Below are positions 5,719 through 7,067 of a stretch of DNA of 7,067 bases, piece by piece. The stretch spans positions 1-7,067 of the forward strand of contig JASHRB010000406.1 of the NCBI GenBank assembly GCA_030037575.1. The letters are read 5' to 3'. A program made the position numbers and the translations under genes. The notes below the pieces were generated by a model, which saw nothing but the letters and a program-made list of their open reading frames with translations, searched no databases and was not told the origin of the DNA. Each line of letters begins with the position of its first letter. The stretch's first letter is position 1. The stretch comes from Candidatus Sulfotelmatobacter sp. (GTDB lineage Bacteria; Acidobacteriota; Terriglobia; Terriglobales; Acidobacteriaceae).

Positions 5719-7067
5719 TCAGCTCTGGGGCACGTCCGGGCGGTTCCACCACCCCCCGCCCAGGGCCTGAAACAAGGCGGCGGTGTCGGCGTAACGATTT
5801 GATTGAGCCTGGACCATGTTAATGACGGCTTGCTGATAGCTCTGTTCAGCGCTTAACAGGGCAAGATAGCTCGCATAGCCAACCTTCATTTGCTGCGTAG
5901 TCAGGTCGAGCGTCAGCTTGGCAGCATCCCGTGCCGCCACCGCAGCCTTCAGACCATCGGCGTCCTGTTCGAGCGCGTGCAGCGTGTCGGCGACATTTTG
6001 AAATGCGGTCAGCACGGTGCTTCGATATTGTTCGTCGGCCTGAACGTATGCCGCTCTGGCGGCGCGCTCTTTATGCAGAAGAGTGCCACCTTGAAAGATC
6101 GGCTGGGTGAGGCCGGCGCCCACATCCCGAAATCCGTTTCCCGCCGAGAAAATGTTGCCAAAAGCCAGGGCCATGCTGCCGATATCGCCGGTCAGGTTAA
6201 AACTGGGCAGGCGATTCGCGCGTGCGACACCAATCAGAGCGCCGGCCGAGTGCAGGTTCTCCTCCGCCTGGCGCACATCGGGGCGCTGCTCGACAAGTTT
6301 GGCAGGAAGACTCAAGGGAAGTTCCCGCGGAAGCTGCAGACTGGACAATTCAAATTTCTCGACCGGATCTTCGTTGGGAAACCCGCCCGACAACACCGCC
6401 AGCAGATCCCGCTGTTGCGCCAACTGCTTGAGCAGCGGCGGCAAGGTGGCGGCCACTTGCGCAAGCTGCGCTTCCTGCGCAACAACCTCGGGTCGGCCCA
6501 CATAGCCTTTCTCGAATTGCCGGTGCAATACCTCCAGTAGGTTGGTGTTGATCTTGATGAGTTCGTGGGTCGCGTCGATCTGCGCGCGTAAAGAAGCCTC
6601 TTGGATGGCAGCAGCGGCAACGTTGGAACTCAAGGTGATATTGGTCGCGGCCAGGACGAAGCGGGCCTGTTCTTGCTGCGCTTTCAGCGACTCTACTGTC
6701 CGGCGGTTGAGGCCAAAGACGTCGGGGACAAAAGAGACGCTGACCTCCGGTGTAAACAAGCTGTATTGAAAAGTGGTAAAGCTCGGCACCGGCGAAATTT
6801 CCTCCGATGTCTTGGCCCGCGTGGCGGAGAAGCTTCCCGAGACACTGGGATAGTAAGCGCCACGCTGGGCCAGCACATTTTCTCTTGCGACCAATAGCGC
6901 CGCTTGGGCCGATTTAAGATCGGGATTGTTCTTGAGGGAGCGTGCAATTAAGTCGTTGAGCGGCTTGGAGTGAAACAAGGTCCACCAGTCTCCGGGAATG
7001 TCGCGCCCCTGAGCAAAAGTTTGCGCCTCTCCGCCGGAGACGTTCGGGCTGCTGCTCGTGGTCGTAG
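5719..7067 (-). CDS. RND-type efflux outer-membrane factor, NodT family (5' end outside window)
   Basis: This is the TolC-like channel that carries substrates across the outer membrane in tripartite efflux pumps. The frame is open to the right edge, giving 448 visible residues; the TTG at 6978-6976 is an internal leucine, not the start, because GDWWTLF reads through it in frame. The missing part should hold the signal peptide and lipobox cysteine. Two OEP-type repeats are visible. The first has PDLKSAQAAL near residues 48-57 and FVPDVFG near 112-118, the place of the family's beta-hairpin signature. The second has EQRPDVRQAEENL near 259-271, IGVARANRLPSFNLTG near 278-293, and FQNVADTLHALEQD near 355-368. 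The chain ends LGGGWW plus a short tail, as in family members. Length and motifs look intact. It is probably the last gene of an operon with a membrane-fusion protein and an inner-membrane pump to the right. The substrate cannot be told. Confidence 0.93.
   Translation of the reverse strand, partial: TTTSSSPNVSGGEAQTFAQGRDIPGDWWTLFHSKPLNDLIARSLKNNPDLKSAQAALLVARENVLAQRGAYYPSVSGSFSATRAKTSEEISPVPSFTTFQYSLFTPEVSVSFVPDVFGLNRRTVESLKAQQEQARFVLAATNITLSSNVAAAAIQEASLRAQIDATHELIKINTNLLEVLHRQFEKGYVGRPEVVAQEAQLAQVAATLPPLLKQLAQQRDLLAVLSGGFPNEDPVEKFELSSLQLPRELPLSLPAKLVEQRPDVRQAEENLHSAGALIGVARANRLPSFNLTGDIGSMALAFGNIFSAGNGFRDVGAGLTQPIFQGGTLLHKERAARAAYVQADEQYRSTVLTAFQNVADTLHALEQDADGLKAAVAARDAAKLTLDLTTQQMKVGYASYLALLSAEQSYQQAVINMVQAQSNRYADTAALFQALGGGWWNRPDVPQS

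Noticed and set aside
5890..6540. Plus-strand open frame of 216 codons opposite the efflux gene.
   Set aside because: The minus strand encodes an unmistakable NodT-type outer-membrane factor across the whole interval, and the plus frame has no motifs.

Overview
The window looks like a chromosomal piece from a GC-rich Gram-negative bacterium, most likely an Acidobacteriota member (Terriglobia-like). This is inferred from a lipoprotein with DUF4382 and DUF5666-like domains, which is common in that phylum, from a multi-membrane-span protein with a TPR tail of a type frequent there, and from a NodT-type outer-membrane efflux lipoprotein. No RNA gene, CRISPR array or intact mobile element was recognised.

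Layout from left to right: (1) Bases 1 to about 300-370 on the plus strand hold the decayed 3' half of an NADPH-dependent F420 reductase / NADP oxidoreductase-like gene, broken by at least one frameshift and running off the left edge. (2) Bases 371-682 show no convincing gene. (3) A lipoprotein of 506 residues is encoded on the minus strand at 683-2203, with a strong Shine-Dalgarno sequence. (4) A long divergent intergenic region (2204-3138) holds an AT-rich stretch, two small inverted repeats, an IS-end-like motif and a consensus -10 box, but no convincing gene. (5) A polytopic membrane protein of 814 residues with a GT-C-glycosyltransferase-like N-terminal part and a TPR C-terminal part lies on the plus strand at 3139-5583. 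(6) A convergent 135-base gap separates it from (7) the 3' portion of an RND-type efflux outer-membrane factor on the minus strand, which runs off the right edge.

The genes do not form one operon. The lipoprotein and the membrane protein diverge, and the membrane protein and the efflux gene converge. All three products act at the cell envelope, but the sequence gives no direct sign that they work together. The efflux gene is probably the last gene of an efflux operon lying to the right. No clearly new biological system is visible. The most useful non-obvious results are the pseudogene at the left edge and the unexplained 935-base divergent intergenic region.
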